A DNA stretch of 10,248 bases. Origin: a bacterium (GTDB lineage Bacteria > UBP14 > UBA6098 > B30-G16). The translations under genes were made by a program, and so were the position numbers. The stretch covers positions 1 through 10,248 of the forward strand of contig JAUXEQ010000036.1 in NCBI GenBank assembly GCA_030620455.1. Direction: 5' to 3'. How positions within the stretch are numbered: position 1 is the first letter of the stretch; each line of letters opens with the position of its first letter. Shown in pieces: positions 1 to 6,445 of this stretch. Below the pieces are notes generated by a model. The model made no database searches, was not told the DNA's origin, and was given only the letters and a program-made list of their open reading frames with translations.

Positions 1-1080
1 GACACCTGGTGGACCCACAAGACATAAAATTGGTCCTCGGGAAACTTTTGATAGGATCATTAATGCTATATGTTCTACAATTCGTTTCTTTATTTTCTCG
101 AGACCGTGATGGTCCTCATCGAGAATTTTTTCCGCAACCAATACATCCTGTTGGTCCTCAGAGACCTCATTCCATGGCAATTCTAAAAGCAAATCTACAT
201 AATTTCTAATAACACCTGCTTCAGGTGAAGTCGATGGAATTCTGAGAAGCTTTTTTAACTCTTTATGCAATGTATTTCGAACATTTTCAGGATAGTTACC
301 TTCATCTATTTTTTGCTCGAGTTCTCGAAGCTCATTCTCAGAACTGACAAATTCATCTCCAAGTTCATTACGGATCGCTTCGAGTTGCTGCCTTAAAATG
401 AATTCACGTTGACTGTGGTCCATCATATCCTGTACTCGGCTATCTATCTCGACTTTCAGTTCCAGGATATTTACTTCTCTCGCAAGAACCTGTATCAGTC
501 TTTCAGAATGTTCCACCAGATTTTTCGATTCAAGCAGATATTGTTTAGTTTTAAAATCTATACCTATTTGTGCTGAAACTATATCGCACAACCGAGATGG
601 ATCGTCCAAATTTATATGCCCTATCAGTTCCTCAGGGATATTCGAAATAGAAAGATATTTTTTATACAATTCACCAACTTTTCTAGACAAAGCCTGAATT
701 CTGGATTTATCCTTCTTTTCTGCGAATTTGTACGATTCAACGAGAGCGGTAGTAAAATTCTTGTGAGTATTATATCTAAGCACTCTGGCTCTATTAACAC
801 TCTCGATTAGGACTTTTAGCGTGTTATCGGGCATGCGAATTATTTGTAGTATTCTTCCTACTGTTCCCACTCGAAATAAGTCGCTCGAGGTTGGTTCCTC
901 GGTTGCGGGATCTTTTTGAGTAACAAGAAATAACGTTCTGTTTCCCATGGATGAGTATTCTATAGCTTCAATAGTTCTTTTTCTGCCAATAAGCAAAGAT
1001 GTTACAGTATTAGGGAATACAGCTGTTGCTCTAAGGGGTAATACTGGTAATGGTTCATTTATGTTTTTAATTTTTTTCAT
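1..1080 (-). CDS. lon: ATP-dependent protease Lon (LonA type), N-terminal part, cut by the window edge
   Basis: Lon is a cytoplasmic AAA+ serine protease that unfolds and degrades damaged and regulatory proteins. The minus-strand frame is open from ATG at 1080 to base 1, giving 360 codons. Residues about 12-200 match the Lon substrate-binding N-domain, starting with a PVLPLRATAVFP-type motif. The helical region follows, with QREFILRQQLEAIRNELGD, then LLLELPW and HGLEKIKKRI as expected just ahead of the AAA+ module. The last visible residues, GPPGV (356-360), are the first half of the Walker A loop. The ATPase core and the Ser-Lys protease domain therefore lie outside the window. The ribosome site GAGAGG lies 7 bases upstream of the ATG. 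The gene sits 96 bp downstream of dnaK on the same strand with no terminator visible between them, so co-transcription is likely. Identity is secure; whether the remainder is intact cannot be judged here. Confidence 0.96.
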   Translation of the reverse strand, partial: MKKIKNINEPLPVLPLRATAVFPNTVTSLLIGRKRTIEAIEYSSMGNRTLFLVTQKDPATEEPTSSDLFRVGTVGRILQIIRMPDNTLKVLIESVNRARVLRYNTHKNFTTALVESYKFAEKKDKSRIQALSRKVGELYKKYLSISNIPEELIGHINLDDPSRLCDIVSAQIGIDFKTKQYLLESKNLVEHSERLIQVLAREVNILELKVEIDSRVQDMMDHSQREFILRQQLEAIRNELGDEFVSSENELRELEQKIDEGNYPENVRNTLHKELKKLLRIPSTSPEAGVIRNYVDLLLELPWNEVSEDQQDVLVAEKILDEDHHGLEKIKKRIVEHIALMILSKVSRGPILCLVGPPGV

Positions 1081-1176
1081 CTTTCCTCTCAGATGATGAA
1101 ATTAAATTGAATTTCTAACATATCAAACTTAAATAAATAAAGTAAGAGGTTTTCTACAGCTTTAATTCCACTTTTA

Positions 1177-3102
1177 TTATTCCACCTCATAATCCGTATC
1201 TATTACCTCTCCCTCTTTCTCCTTGGCTCCTTCAGGAGCTTCACCACTGGGTGGTGGAGTAGGTCCTTGACCTGGTGGAGGTGTTCCGGGTTGTGCGGTG
1301 GTCTGATATAGCTTTGCGGCTATTTCGTGCCATTTGCTTTGCAAATCATTGAACTTTATATTTATTGCGTTTGTATCGTTTTTCGATATAGCATCTCTGA
1401 GATCGGAAATTCCATTCTCCAATGCTGCTCTACCAGCTGGGTCAATTTTATCTCCCAGTTCTTTCAGTTCCTTTTCCGTTGTGTATGCGAATTGATCCGC
1501 TCTGTTTTTCAGTTCTATTTCCTCTTTGCGTTTAGCGTCTTCCTCAGCATTTTTTGAGGATTCGTCAATCATTTTTTGAATCTCGCTTTCTACAAGTCCC
1601 GATGAAGGCTCAATTCTTATGCTCTGTTCTTTGGATGTTGCTTTGTCCTTTGCAGTAACGTTAAGAATTCCATTTGCATCGATATCAAAAGTAACCTCGA
1701 TCTGAGGAATTCCTCTTGGCGAAGGTGGAATTCCCTCGAGAAAGAACTTTCCAAGAGCTTTATTGTCTCGAGCCATCGAGCGTTCTCCCTGGAGCACATG
1801 AATTTCAACGCTTGTCTGGTTATCTTCAGCAGTGGTGAATATTTCATTTCGACGAGTTGGAATTGTTGTATTTCTGGGAATAAGTGTTGTCATCACACCA
1901 CCTAATGTCTCAACACCAAGAGACAGAGGAGTAACATCTAAAAGCAGAACATCTGTTACAGTTCCGGATAGAACACCAGCTTGAATGGCAGCACCGATAG
2001 CAACAACTTCATCTGGATTTATGCCTTTATGCGGTTCCCTACCGAAAATTTTCTTGGATTGCTCCTGAACTGCTGGCATTCTCGTCATACCTCCAACAAG
2101 AATAACTTCATCGATATCGGATGCAGTAACTTTCGCATCCTCCATAGCCTTATGGCAGGGATTAATTGCTCTCTCGAGGAGATCTGCAGTCATCTGCTCC
2201 ATTTTCGATCTGGTTAATGTCGTCGAGAGATGCTTGGGTCCCGAGGCATCCGCAGTCACAAATGGAAGGTTTATCTGTGTTTCCATAACAGATGAAAGCT
2301 CGATCTTAGCTCGTTCTGCAGCCTCTTTAAGCCTTTGCTTTGCCATAGGATCTTTCGAGAGATCGATTCCCTGCTCTTTTCGGAATTCCTCAGCAATCCA
2401 GCTAATGATTTTCTGGTCCCAGTCGTCGCCGCCTAAATGTGTATCACCGTTTGTAGATAGAACTTCAAAAACACCTTCACCCAACTCGAGAATGGATATA
2501 TCGAATGTCCCACCTCCCAGATCAAAAACGGCAATCTTAAGCGATTTACCCTCTTTATCCAAACCATAAGCTAAGGCTGCAGCTGTTGGTTCATTAAGAA
2601 TTCGTTTGACTTCAAAGCCAGCAATTCTTCCAGCATCCTTCGTGGCTTGGCGTTGTGAGTCGTTGAAATATGCAGGAACAGTAACAACAGCATCGTTTAT
2701 TTTCTCACCGAAATAAGCTTCAGCATCCTGTTTAAGCTTTTGTAAAACCATAGCAGAAATTTCCGGTGGCGGATAATCTTTACCGGTTACCTTAATTTCT
2801 ATTCGAGCGTCGCCAATTGTTCCACTGGTAACCTTATATGGAACTTGACTGCTTTCTGTTTCGACCTCGTTGAAACTTCTTCCCATAAATCTCTTTATTG
2901 AATAAACTGTATTTTCCGGATTAGTAATCGCTTGACGCTTTGCAGTTACGCCTACCAAACGCTGTCCATCTTTTGTGAATGCTACAATAGAGGGTGTAGT
3001 TCTTCCTCCCTCGGAATTCGGTATAACAGTGGGTTTCCCGCCTTCCATAGCAGCCATACAGCTATTCGTTGTTCCAAGATCGATACCTAAAATTCTTCCC
3101 AT
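1177..3102 (-). CDS. dnaK: Chaperone DnaK (Hsp70)
   Basis: DnaK is the cytosolic ATP-driven Hsp70 chaperone, working with DnaJ and GrpE to fold and rescue proteins. The 641-residue length is normal for the family. The nucleotide-binding domain shows GIDLGTTNS (6-14), DLGGGTFD (194-201) and VGGMTRMP (336-343). The interdomain linker [11 protein letters not shown] is at 385-395, followed by the beta substrate-binding domain and the helical lid from about 510. The tail (about 605-641) is rich in Pro and Gly and ends in an acidic [10 protein letters not shown], close to the usual EEVIDAEYEEV-like end that is characteristic of bacterial DnaK. The start is set by AAAGGAG followed by ACAAAAA before the ATG. 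Neither grpE nor dnaJ is adjacent. The neighbours are hsp20 upstream and lon downstream, so this is a stress operon without the common hrcA-grpE-dnaK-dnaJ order. Confidence 0.98.
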   Translation of the reverse strand: MGRILGIDLGTTNSCMAAMEGGKPTVIPNSEGGRTTPSIVAFTKDGQRLVGVTAKRQAITNPENTVYSIKRFMGRSFNEVETESSQVPYKVTSGTIGDARIEIKVTGKDYPPPEISAMVLQKLKQDAEAYFGEKINDAVVTVPAYFNDSQRQATKDAGRIAGFEVKRILNEPTAAALAYGLDKEGKSLKIAVFDLGGGTFDISILELGEGVFEVLSTNGDTHLGGDDWDQKIISWIAEEFRKEQGIDLSKDPMAKQRLKEAAERAKIELSSVMETQINLPFVTADASGPKHLSTTLTRSKMEQMTADLLERAINPCHKAMEDAKVTASDIDEVILVGGMTRMPAVQEQSKKIFGREPHKGINPDEVVAIGAAIQAGVLSGTVTDVLLLDVTPLSLGVETLGGVMTTLIPRNTTIPTRRNEIFTTAEDNQTSVEIHVLQGERSMARDNKALGKFFLEGIPPSPRGIPQIEVTFDIDANGILNVTAKDKATSKEQSIRIEPSSGLVESEIQKMIDESSKNAEEDAKRKEEIELKNRADQFAYTTEKELKELGDKIDPAGRAALENGISDLRDAISKNDTNAINIKFNDLQSKWHEIAAKLYQTTAQPGTPPPGQGPTPPPSGEAPEGAKEKEGEVIDTDYEVE

Positions 3103-3178
3103 TTTTTGTTCTCCTTTCTTCGATATTAATATACATAAACAGCAGTAATAAATGCAGCGGAATAAAATTTAGAATTAG

Positions 3179-3206
3179 AATATAACACACTGCATTTCAC
3201 ATTCAA
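3179..3206 (-). promoter_or_regulatory. Possible sigma-70 type promoter for dnaK
   Basis: Reading the minus strand, TTGAAT (3201-3206) and TATATT (3179-3184) are separated by 16 bases, a fair match to the -35 and -10 hexamers. Transcription would begin near 3172 and leave a leader of about 70 bases before the dnaK ATG. I saw no CIRCE inverted repeat (TTAGCACTC-N9-GAGTGCTAA) here, so HrcA control is not indicated. AT-rich DNA yields such matches by chance, hence the moderate score. Confidence 0.4.
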
Positions 3207-3212
3207 CAGAAC

Positions 3213-3238
3213 ATTTGGACAGATTATTATTTGGACAG
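3213..3238 (-). repeat. 10-bp direct repeat just upstream of the dnaK promoter
   Basis: CTGTCCAAAT on the minus strand occurs at 3229-3238 and again at 3213-3222, with a 16-bp period. The nearer copy ends 6 bp from the proposed -35 box. The farther copy overlaps the end of the palindrome at 3235-3256. A repeat with this spacing next to a promoter could be a regulator binding site. No known regulator motif was recognised. Confidence 0.5.
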
Positions 3239-3256
3239 CATACTTAAGTATGCTGT
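3235..3256. repeat. 22-bp perfect palindrome in the hsp20-dnaK gap
   Basis: The half-site ACAGCATACTT is followed directly by its exact reverse complement, so all 22 bases are symmetric with no spacer. No T-run follows on either strand, which argues against an intrinsic terminator. A zero-spacer palindrome also makes a poor RNA hairpin loop. It fits a homodimer operator better. It lies about 30 bp upstream of the proposed dnaK -35 box and 53 bp past the end of hsp20. Confidence 0.6.
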
Positions 3257-3308
3257 TCAGAGAGTGTTTGTATAAGTATACAGTCCCATCTCGCTGTTTA
3301 CTATTTTC

Positions 3309-3765
3309 TTATTCGACCTTAATCGGAATTTCCTTGCCTCTCTTTTCTTCTTTCATAGGGAGATCGACTGATAGGACGCCATTTTTATACAATGCACCAA
3401 TATTCTCCTGATCGATGCTCATAGGGATATAGAAGCTCCGCGTGAAACATCCGAAAACACGTTCTAAACGATGAAAGTTCTCTTTTTTTCTCGTCCTTTT
3501 CGATCCTTTTTTCTCCAGAAATAGTTACAACATTATCCGAGAAAGATATTTTTATATCATCCTTATCGATACCGGGTAAATCGGCTCTAAGAACAATTTT
3601 GTTTTCCTTTTCCGATATATCTACTCTTGGCATCCAAGATATGTCTTCCTTTTCCCTTATTCTCGACAATTTACGCCTTTCCCCAAGAACCTCATCGAAC
3701 ATTCTATTCATTTCATCCGATATATTCAAAAGGTCCTCAAAGGGTCTCCATTTTACGACTTGCAT
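3309..3765 (-). CDS. Small heat-shock protein (Hsp20/alpha-crystallin family), interrupted by a +1 base in an A7 run
   Basis: Small heat-shock proteins are ATP-independent holdases that keep unfolding proteins soluble for DnaK. The start is the ATG at 3765, preceded by CGGAGG. The zero frame runs 126 codons to a stop at 3385 and loses family similarity after residue 94. Skipping one A of the seven-A run (T-run 3483-3489 on the plus strand) restores a 151-residue Hsp20: ADLPGIDKDDIKISF (61-75), then ENFHRLERVFGCFTRSFYIP, the diagnostic NGVL (128-131) and a C-terminal IPI (146-148, the IXI motif) ending at 3309. The zero-frame product would lack the later beta strands and the IXI motif. Explanations are a sequencing or assembly error in a homopolymer, a true disrupting mutation, or slippage. 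It lies upstream of dnaK on the same strand, and a sigma-54 type promoter lies ahead of it. Confidence 0.88.
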
Positions 3766-3806
3766 AATTTCCTCCGTTTTAATGATTATTTTCAGTTTTA
3801 TTATAA

Positions 3807-3823
3807 TGCAAACTTCGTGCCAG
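3807..3823 (-). promoter_or_regulatory. Sigma-54 (RpoN) type -24/-12 promoter for hsp20
   Basis: The minus strand reads CTGGCACG-AAGT-TTGCA, matching the sigma-54 consensus YTGGCACG-N4-TTGCW at every fixed position, with the required GG-N10-GC spacing (GG at 3821-3820, GC at 3809-3808). It lies about 43 bp upstream of the hsp20 ATG, giving a start site near 3796 and a leader of about 30 bases. A TATAAT hexamer overlaps at 3800-3805, but no convincing -35 box stands at 16-18 bp, so sigma-54 is the better reading. Transcription would need an AAA+ enhancer-binding activator, none of which is encoded in this window. Confidence 0.8.
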
Positions 3824-3834
3824 AGCACTATCAA

Positions 3835-4195
3835 TGCATTTCAATTGAATTGGTTATGTGATATTTTATGTTATATGCCATATTACGTCATTATTGTCAC
3901 ATCGTCGAGACAGTTATGACACTCTTAATACAATTCGGATCTTTCAGAAATATTTGCACCTTAATTTATTATTTATTTTATTCAAATTCTACAATTTGTT
4001 AATCAAACTTCAGAAATTTAGAACAATCATTTCTTAAAATTTTTCCATTCTTGTGCAAATTTCGGTAAGAAAGATGAATATCAAAGTTCAGGATCGCATT
4101 CGCCTAACATTTATTATTTTCTTATTTCGATTGTGTATTTATGTTATTGATTGCTTATTATTATATTATTTCTTTAACGAACTTCGGGAGGAATT
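3835..4195. other. Divergent intergenic region between hsp20 and the SOR-like gene
   Basis: About 360 bp of very AT-rich DNA with no coding frame that looks real on either strand. The left end borders the sigma-54 type promoter and possible activator site for hsp20. The right end should hold the promoter of the plus-strand gene starting at 4196. Several TATA-like hexamers occur between 4125 and 4180, but none pairs clearly with a -35 box, so no promoter is called there. Confidence 0.5.
3895..3921. promoter_or_regulatory. Possible activator-binding site upstream of the sigma-54 promoter
   Basis: TGTC (3895-3898) and GACA (3909-3912) form an inverted pair 10 bp apart. A further TGACA (3917-3921) also pairs with TGTCA (3895-3899). 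The cluster lies about 75-100 bp upstream of the -24/-12 element, a normal distance for enhancer-binding proteins. The arms are short and could arise by chance, and no specific activator is implied. Confidence 0.25.
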
Positions 4196-4558
4196 GTGAG
4201 AGTAAAATTATTTCTTGCGTTAATAGTGTTGCTTCTGTCAGTTTCAATTATAGCTCACTCACCCAGCTTGATGAATGCGTCGTTCGACTACAAGACGAAA
4301 ATACTCAAAGTAACAGTTAAACATCCTGTAAAAGATATCGAGGAGCATTATATAGAAAAAATTACAGTCGAGCTTAATGGACGATTAATAATCCAACAGA
4401 ATTTCAAATCGCAAACCAACAAGCTAACGCAGGAAGTCAGCTATACAATAATCGACGCAGAAATCGAAGACATGATTGTTATTAAAGCTTATTGCAATAT
4501 TTCCGGAAGAAAAAGTTTCACAATTATCGTTTCAGAATCTGATAACGACGAAGAGTAA
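4196..4558 (+). CDS. Exported desulfoferrodoxin/superoxide-reductase-like domain protein with an altered metal site
   Basis: The start is GTG, set by GGGAGG 4 bases upstream. Residues 1-20 form a signal peptide (MRVK, a hydrophobic core to about 19, then IIA before H21), so the mature protein probably begins with His. The remaining 100 residues resemble the iron-binding Ig-like domain of superoxide reductase, from memory of that family. H21-S-P corresponds to the first His ligand, H43-P followed by H51-Y-I to the HPxxxxHYI pair, and YC-N-I-S-G (99-104) to the YCNxHG motif carrying the Cys and last His. The last His is Ser103, and the H43-H51 spacing is two residues longer than usual. Four of the five usual ligands would remain. 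Catalysis like normal SOR is therefore uncertain; it may be a redox, metal-binding or purely structural relative. SoxZ-like folds are an alternative. The DOMON gene follows after 120 bp. Confidence 0.75.
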   Translation: MRVKLFLALIVLLLSVSIIAHSPSLMNASFDYKTKILKVTVKHPVKDIEEHYIEKITVELNGRLIIQQNFKSQTNKLTQEVSYTIIDAEIEDMIVIKAYCNISGRKSFTIIVSESDNDEE

Positions 4559-4678
4559 TATGAAATTAATCGCTGTATTTGTGATTAAAAATTTCCCTAT
4601 CGAATTAGCTTTTGCAAATTCTTCATTGACTTTATTATTTTCGATGAGAATTTATATAATGAATATATTGGAATTCAG

Positions 4679-5293
4679 ATGAAAATGAGAAAAAGAAGAA
4701 AAAGTGAACCGTATAAAGGACGCAAAACAACAAGAACAGTATGTTTCTGCGGTAGTATATTAATTTTTTTCGCTGTCCTATTCTTTTCTGAAGGCTGTCA
4801 CCCCAATCGCTGCGAGGACAGAATTAATCCGAATATAGATAGTACTTTTTGCCATATTTCCTCAAAAGGAATGACGCTGTGGTGGAAAGTCGAGAACGAT
4901 TCGCTGCATATCGCCTTCAAAGCACCGGACAAAGGATGGGTTGCAGTGGGTATCAATCCCTCACGGGATAATGTTATGACAGACGCTAACTTTATTGTTG
5001 GATATGTTAAAGATGGTGTGACATATATTCAGGACGAGTATGGCATAAACATAAATTTGCGAGTACCAGACACAAGCATCGACGGCACTGAAGACTTTCG
5101 GCTAATCGGGGGATGGGAATATTGCGGTAAAACGGAAATTGAGTTTATAATACCAATGAAATCCATCGATATCCGCGACAGAATTTTGAATGCGGGTGTT
5201 TCCTATGTTGTCATACTGTCCTACGGACCGGAATGGCAGGATTATTTTGGGCTTACTTTTGTTAAAAAGGTTTTCGAAACTATCCAACTATAG
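4679..5293 (+). CDS. DOMON-domain protein, exported or membrane-anchored
   Basis: The 204-residue protein has a very basic N-terminus (1-20), a hydrophobic segment (about 21-36) and then Cys40 after FFSEG. This could be a lipoprotein, but SEGC is a poor lipobox, so signal peptidase I cleavage or an N-terminal anchor are alternatives. Residues about 52-195 match DOMON, a beta-sandwich that binds heme or sugar: GWVAVGIN (86-93), M100-TDANFIVGYV, the DEYG segment (119-122), TEIEFIIPM (152-160) and ILSYGP (179-184). In heme-binding DOMON proteins a Met near the MTDA segment and a His after the YGP segment act as ligands. Here the latter region reads EWQDYFGL without His, so heme binding is doubtful. 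The ribosome site is weak; a second in-frame ATG lies at 4685. It follows the SOR-like gene on the same strand. Confidence 0.8.
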   Translation: MKMRKRRKSEPYKGRKTTRTVCFCGSILIFFAVLFFSEGCHPNRCEDRINPNIDSTFCHISSKGMTLWWKVENDSLHIAFKAPDKGWVAVGINPSRDNVMTDANFIVGYVKDGVTYIQDEYGININLRVPDTSIDGTEDFRLIGGWEYCGKTEIEFIIPMKSIDIRDRILNAGVSYVVILSYGPEWQDYFGLTFVKKVFETIQL

Positions 5294-5657
5294 TATATTG
5301 TTAGTGGAGCGAACTTCTAACTTGTAAATTATCGATGCACAAGTCGTTTATACATAAGAACTATTAATTCGAAGATTATTCTGAAATGAATTTTAAGCTT
5401 ATTAATGTTCACTGAACTGGTAATGTGAAACTTCTTGCACTCGATACATGCAGATAGTGCAATCGAACAGCGAAACTTCTCAAAACGCTTGATGCGGATT
5501 CCAAATATGTGTATGTTAACCCTGAGGAAGAGAACGAGCGTAAATATCTTAAAAAATCTCGAAAAGCTAACAATAAAGCATAAGTTTTCCAATACTTGTG
5601 TCCGATAATAACCATGTTGTTATTGGATTCAATGAGGAGGGAAATGAGGGAGTTTTT
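5294..5657. other. Intergenic region with a possible coding remnant
   Basis: This 364-bp gap lies between the DOMON gene and the FTR-rubredoxin gene. Its first half looks non-coding and AT-rich. In the plus frame from 5458 to the TAA at 5581-5583 there is a stretch of 41 codons with protein-like composition (KLLKTLDADSKYVYVNPEEE, then a Lys-rich end). It has no start codon with a ribosome site; a TAG at 5455-5457 cuts it from GTG 5425. It may be the end of a degraded gene. I do not recognise the family. No terminator or clear promoter was found. Confidence 0.35.
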
Positions 5658-6194
5658 ATGGAAGCATTCACAATGAATGTTAGTAAGGAGGAAATTGATA
5701 GCCATTATCAAAAACTCAAACAGGAATGCGAAGTCACTGGATACCATCTGAATCCGGATGAAGAAATGATTAAAGAGCTAATATGGGCTTTGTTACTTAA
5801 TTCGAAGAGATATGGCTATCCAGCTTGTCCCTGTCGTATTGTGGAAGGTATAAAGGAAAAAGATATAGATATAATATGCCCTTGCGAATACCGAGATTCC
5901 GACTTAGAGGAGTATGGACATTGTTTCTGCGGTCTTTATGTCATCGAGGATGTGCTATCAGGCAAGATAAAAACCAGTTCTATTCCTGAACGTCGACCCG
6001 AAGACCTCACAAAAAGAGTAATACATGAAAAACCCGTTAAAACAATACTCAAAGAATCAGGCAAAGAGATTTTACCACATCCTATCTGGAGATGCAATGT
6101 GTGTGGGTATCTTGTCTCCAGAGATAATCCACCTATGGTCTGCCCAATCTGTAAAGCACGGCATGACAGATTTGAGGGTCCTTTTAAGATTTGA
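5658..6194 (+). CDS. Ferredoxin:thioredoxin reductase catalytic-subunit domain fused to rubredoxin
   Basis: The FTR catalytic subunit uses a [4Fe-4S] cluster next to a redox-active disulfide to pass electrons from ferredoxin to thioredoxin-like proteins in the cytoplasm. Numbered from the chosen start, CPC at 57-59, CPC at 74-76 and CFC at 89-91 supply the six Cys. By order, 57, 74, 76 and 89 should bind the cluster and 59 and 91 form the disulfide. After a linker (about 100-142), WRCNVCGY (144-151) and VCPICKA (161-167) form a rubrerythrin-type rubredoxin with Cys at 146, 149, 162 and 165. I chose ATG 5658 because GAGGGAG stands just ahead. The frame opens earlier, from GTG 5598, but that has no ribosome site and adds residues before the normal FTR start. 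The length of 178 fits the two-domain form. The intended electron donor and acceptor are not shown by the sequence. Confidence 0.92.
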   Translation: MEAFTMNVSKEEIDSHYQKLKQECEVTGYHLNPDEEMIKELIWALLLNSKRYGYPACPCRIVEGIKEKDIDIICPCEYRDSDLEEYGHCFCGLYVIEDVLSGKIKTSSIPERRPEDLTKRVIHEKPVKTILKESGKEILPHPIWRCNVCGYLVSRDNPPMVCPICKARHDRFEGPFKI

Positions 6195-6249
6195 TATATA
6201 GTTATCCAACAAGATTGTTACATCGATATAATCCTTACCTTAAGCTAAG

Positions 6250-6274
6250 TAACTTATATGCATGCAATAAGTTA
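6250..6274. repeat. AT-rich inverted repeat after the FTR-rubredoxin gene
   Basis: TAACTTAT (6250-6257) and ATAAGTTA (6267-6274) are perfect 8-bp arms around a 9-base loop, ATGCATGCA. It lies 56 bp past the FTR-rubredoxin stop. No T-run follows on either strand and the stem is nearly all A-T, so it would be a weak terminator. An operator is equally possible. Confidence 0.4.
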
Positions 6275-6349
6275 TAATCATTCGATCCCAATAATTTTCA
6301 CCACCATCACTCTATTCCAACTATGATAGAACACTTTCACCCCCTCACC

Positions 6350-6394
6350 TGATTCCGACATAAGTCGGAATCACCCTCTCCCTAAGGAAAGGGT
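6350..6394. repeat. Tandem hairpin pair, REP-like intergenic repeat
   Basis: The first hairpin is TGATTCCGAC-ATAA-GTCGGAATCA (6350-6373), a perfect 10-bp stem. Sharing its last base, the second is ACCCTCTCC-CTAA-GGAAAGGGT (6373-6394), a 9-bp stem with one C-A mismatch. Both loops end in TAA. The upstream flank is CCCCCTCACC. The second hairpin and flank resemble the CCCTCACC...CCCTCTCCC-type dispersed intergenic element seen in many bacterial genomes, as I recall it. It lies between convergent genes. Neither strand has a T-run after the stem, so an ordinary intrinsic terminator is unlikely, though it could still define 3' ends of both transcripts. Confidence 0.6.
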
Positions 6395-6445
6395 TAATAA
6401 AACGCAATGCCTTGAAATAAATCTAATATCATTAAAATGGTATGT

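Noticed and set aside
2234..2569. Plus-strand open frame of 111 codons inside dnaK
   Set aside because: It is the antisense shadow of a conserved Hsp70 coding region and has no ribosome site or recognisable domain.
3235..3256. The palindrome as an intrinsic terminator of hsp20
   Set aside because: There is no loop and no T-run after it on either strand.
3103..3308. CIRCE/HrcA operator upstream of dnaK
   Set aside because: No TTAGCACTC-N9-GAGTGCTAA or near match was found; the repeats present have a different sequence.
3385..3834. Reading hsp20 from an upstream start at 3834 and ending at 3385
   Set aside because: The extra 23 N-terminal residues cover the sigma-54 promoter and the ribosome site, and the last 32 residues have no Hsp20 character. 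The ATG at 3765 and the frame-corrected end at 3309 fit the family.
5329..5747. Minus-strand open frames (5329-5592 and 5409-5747) around the FTR start
   Set aside because: They overlap the FTR gene or AT-rich intergenic DNA, have Phe/Ile-rich low-complexity translations and no good ribosome site.
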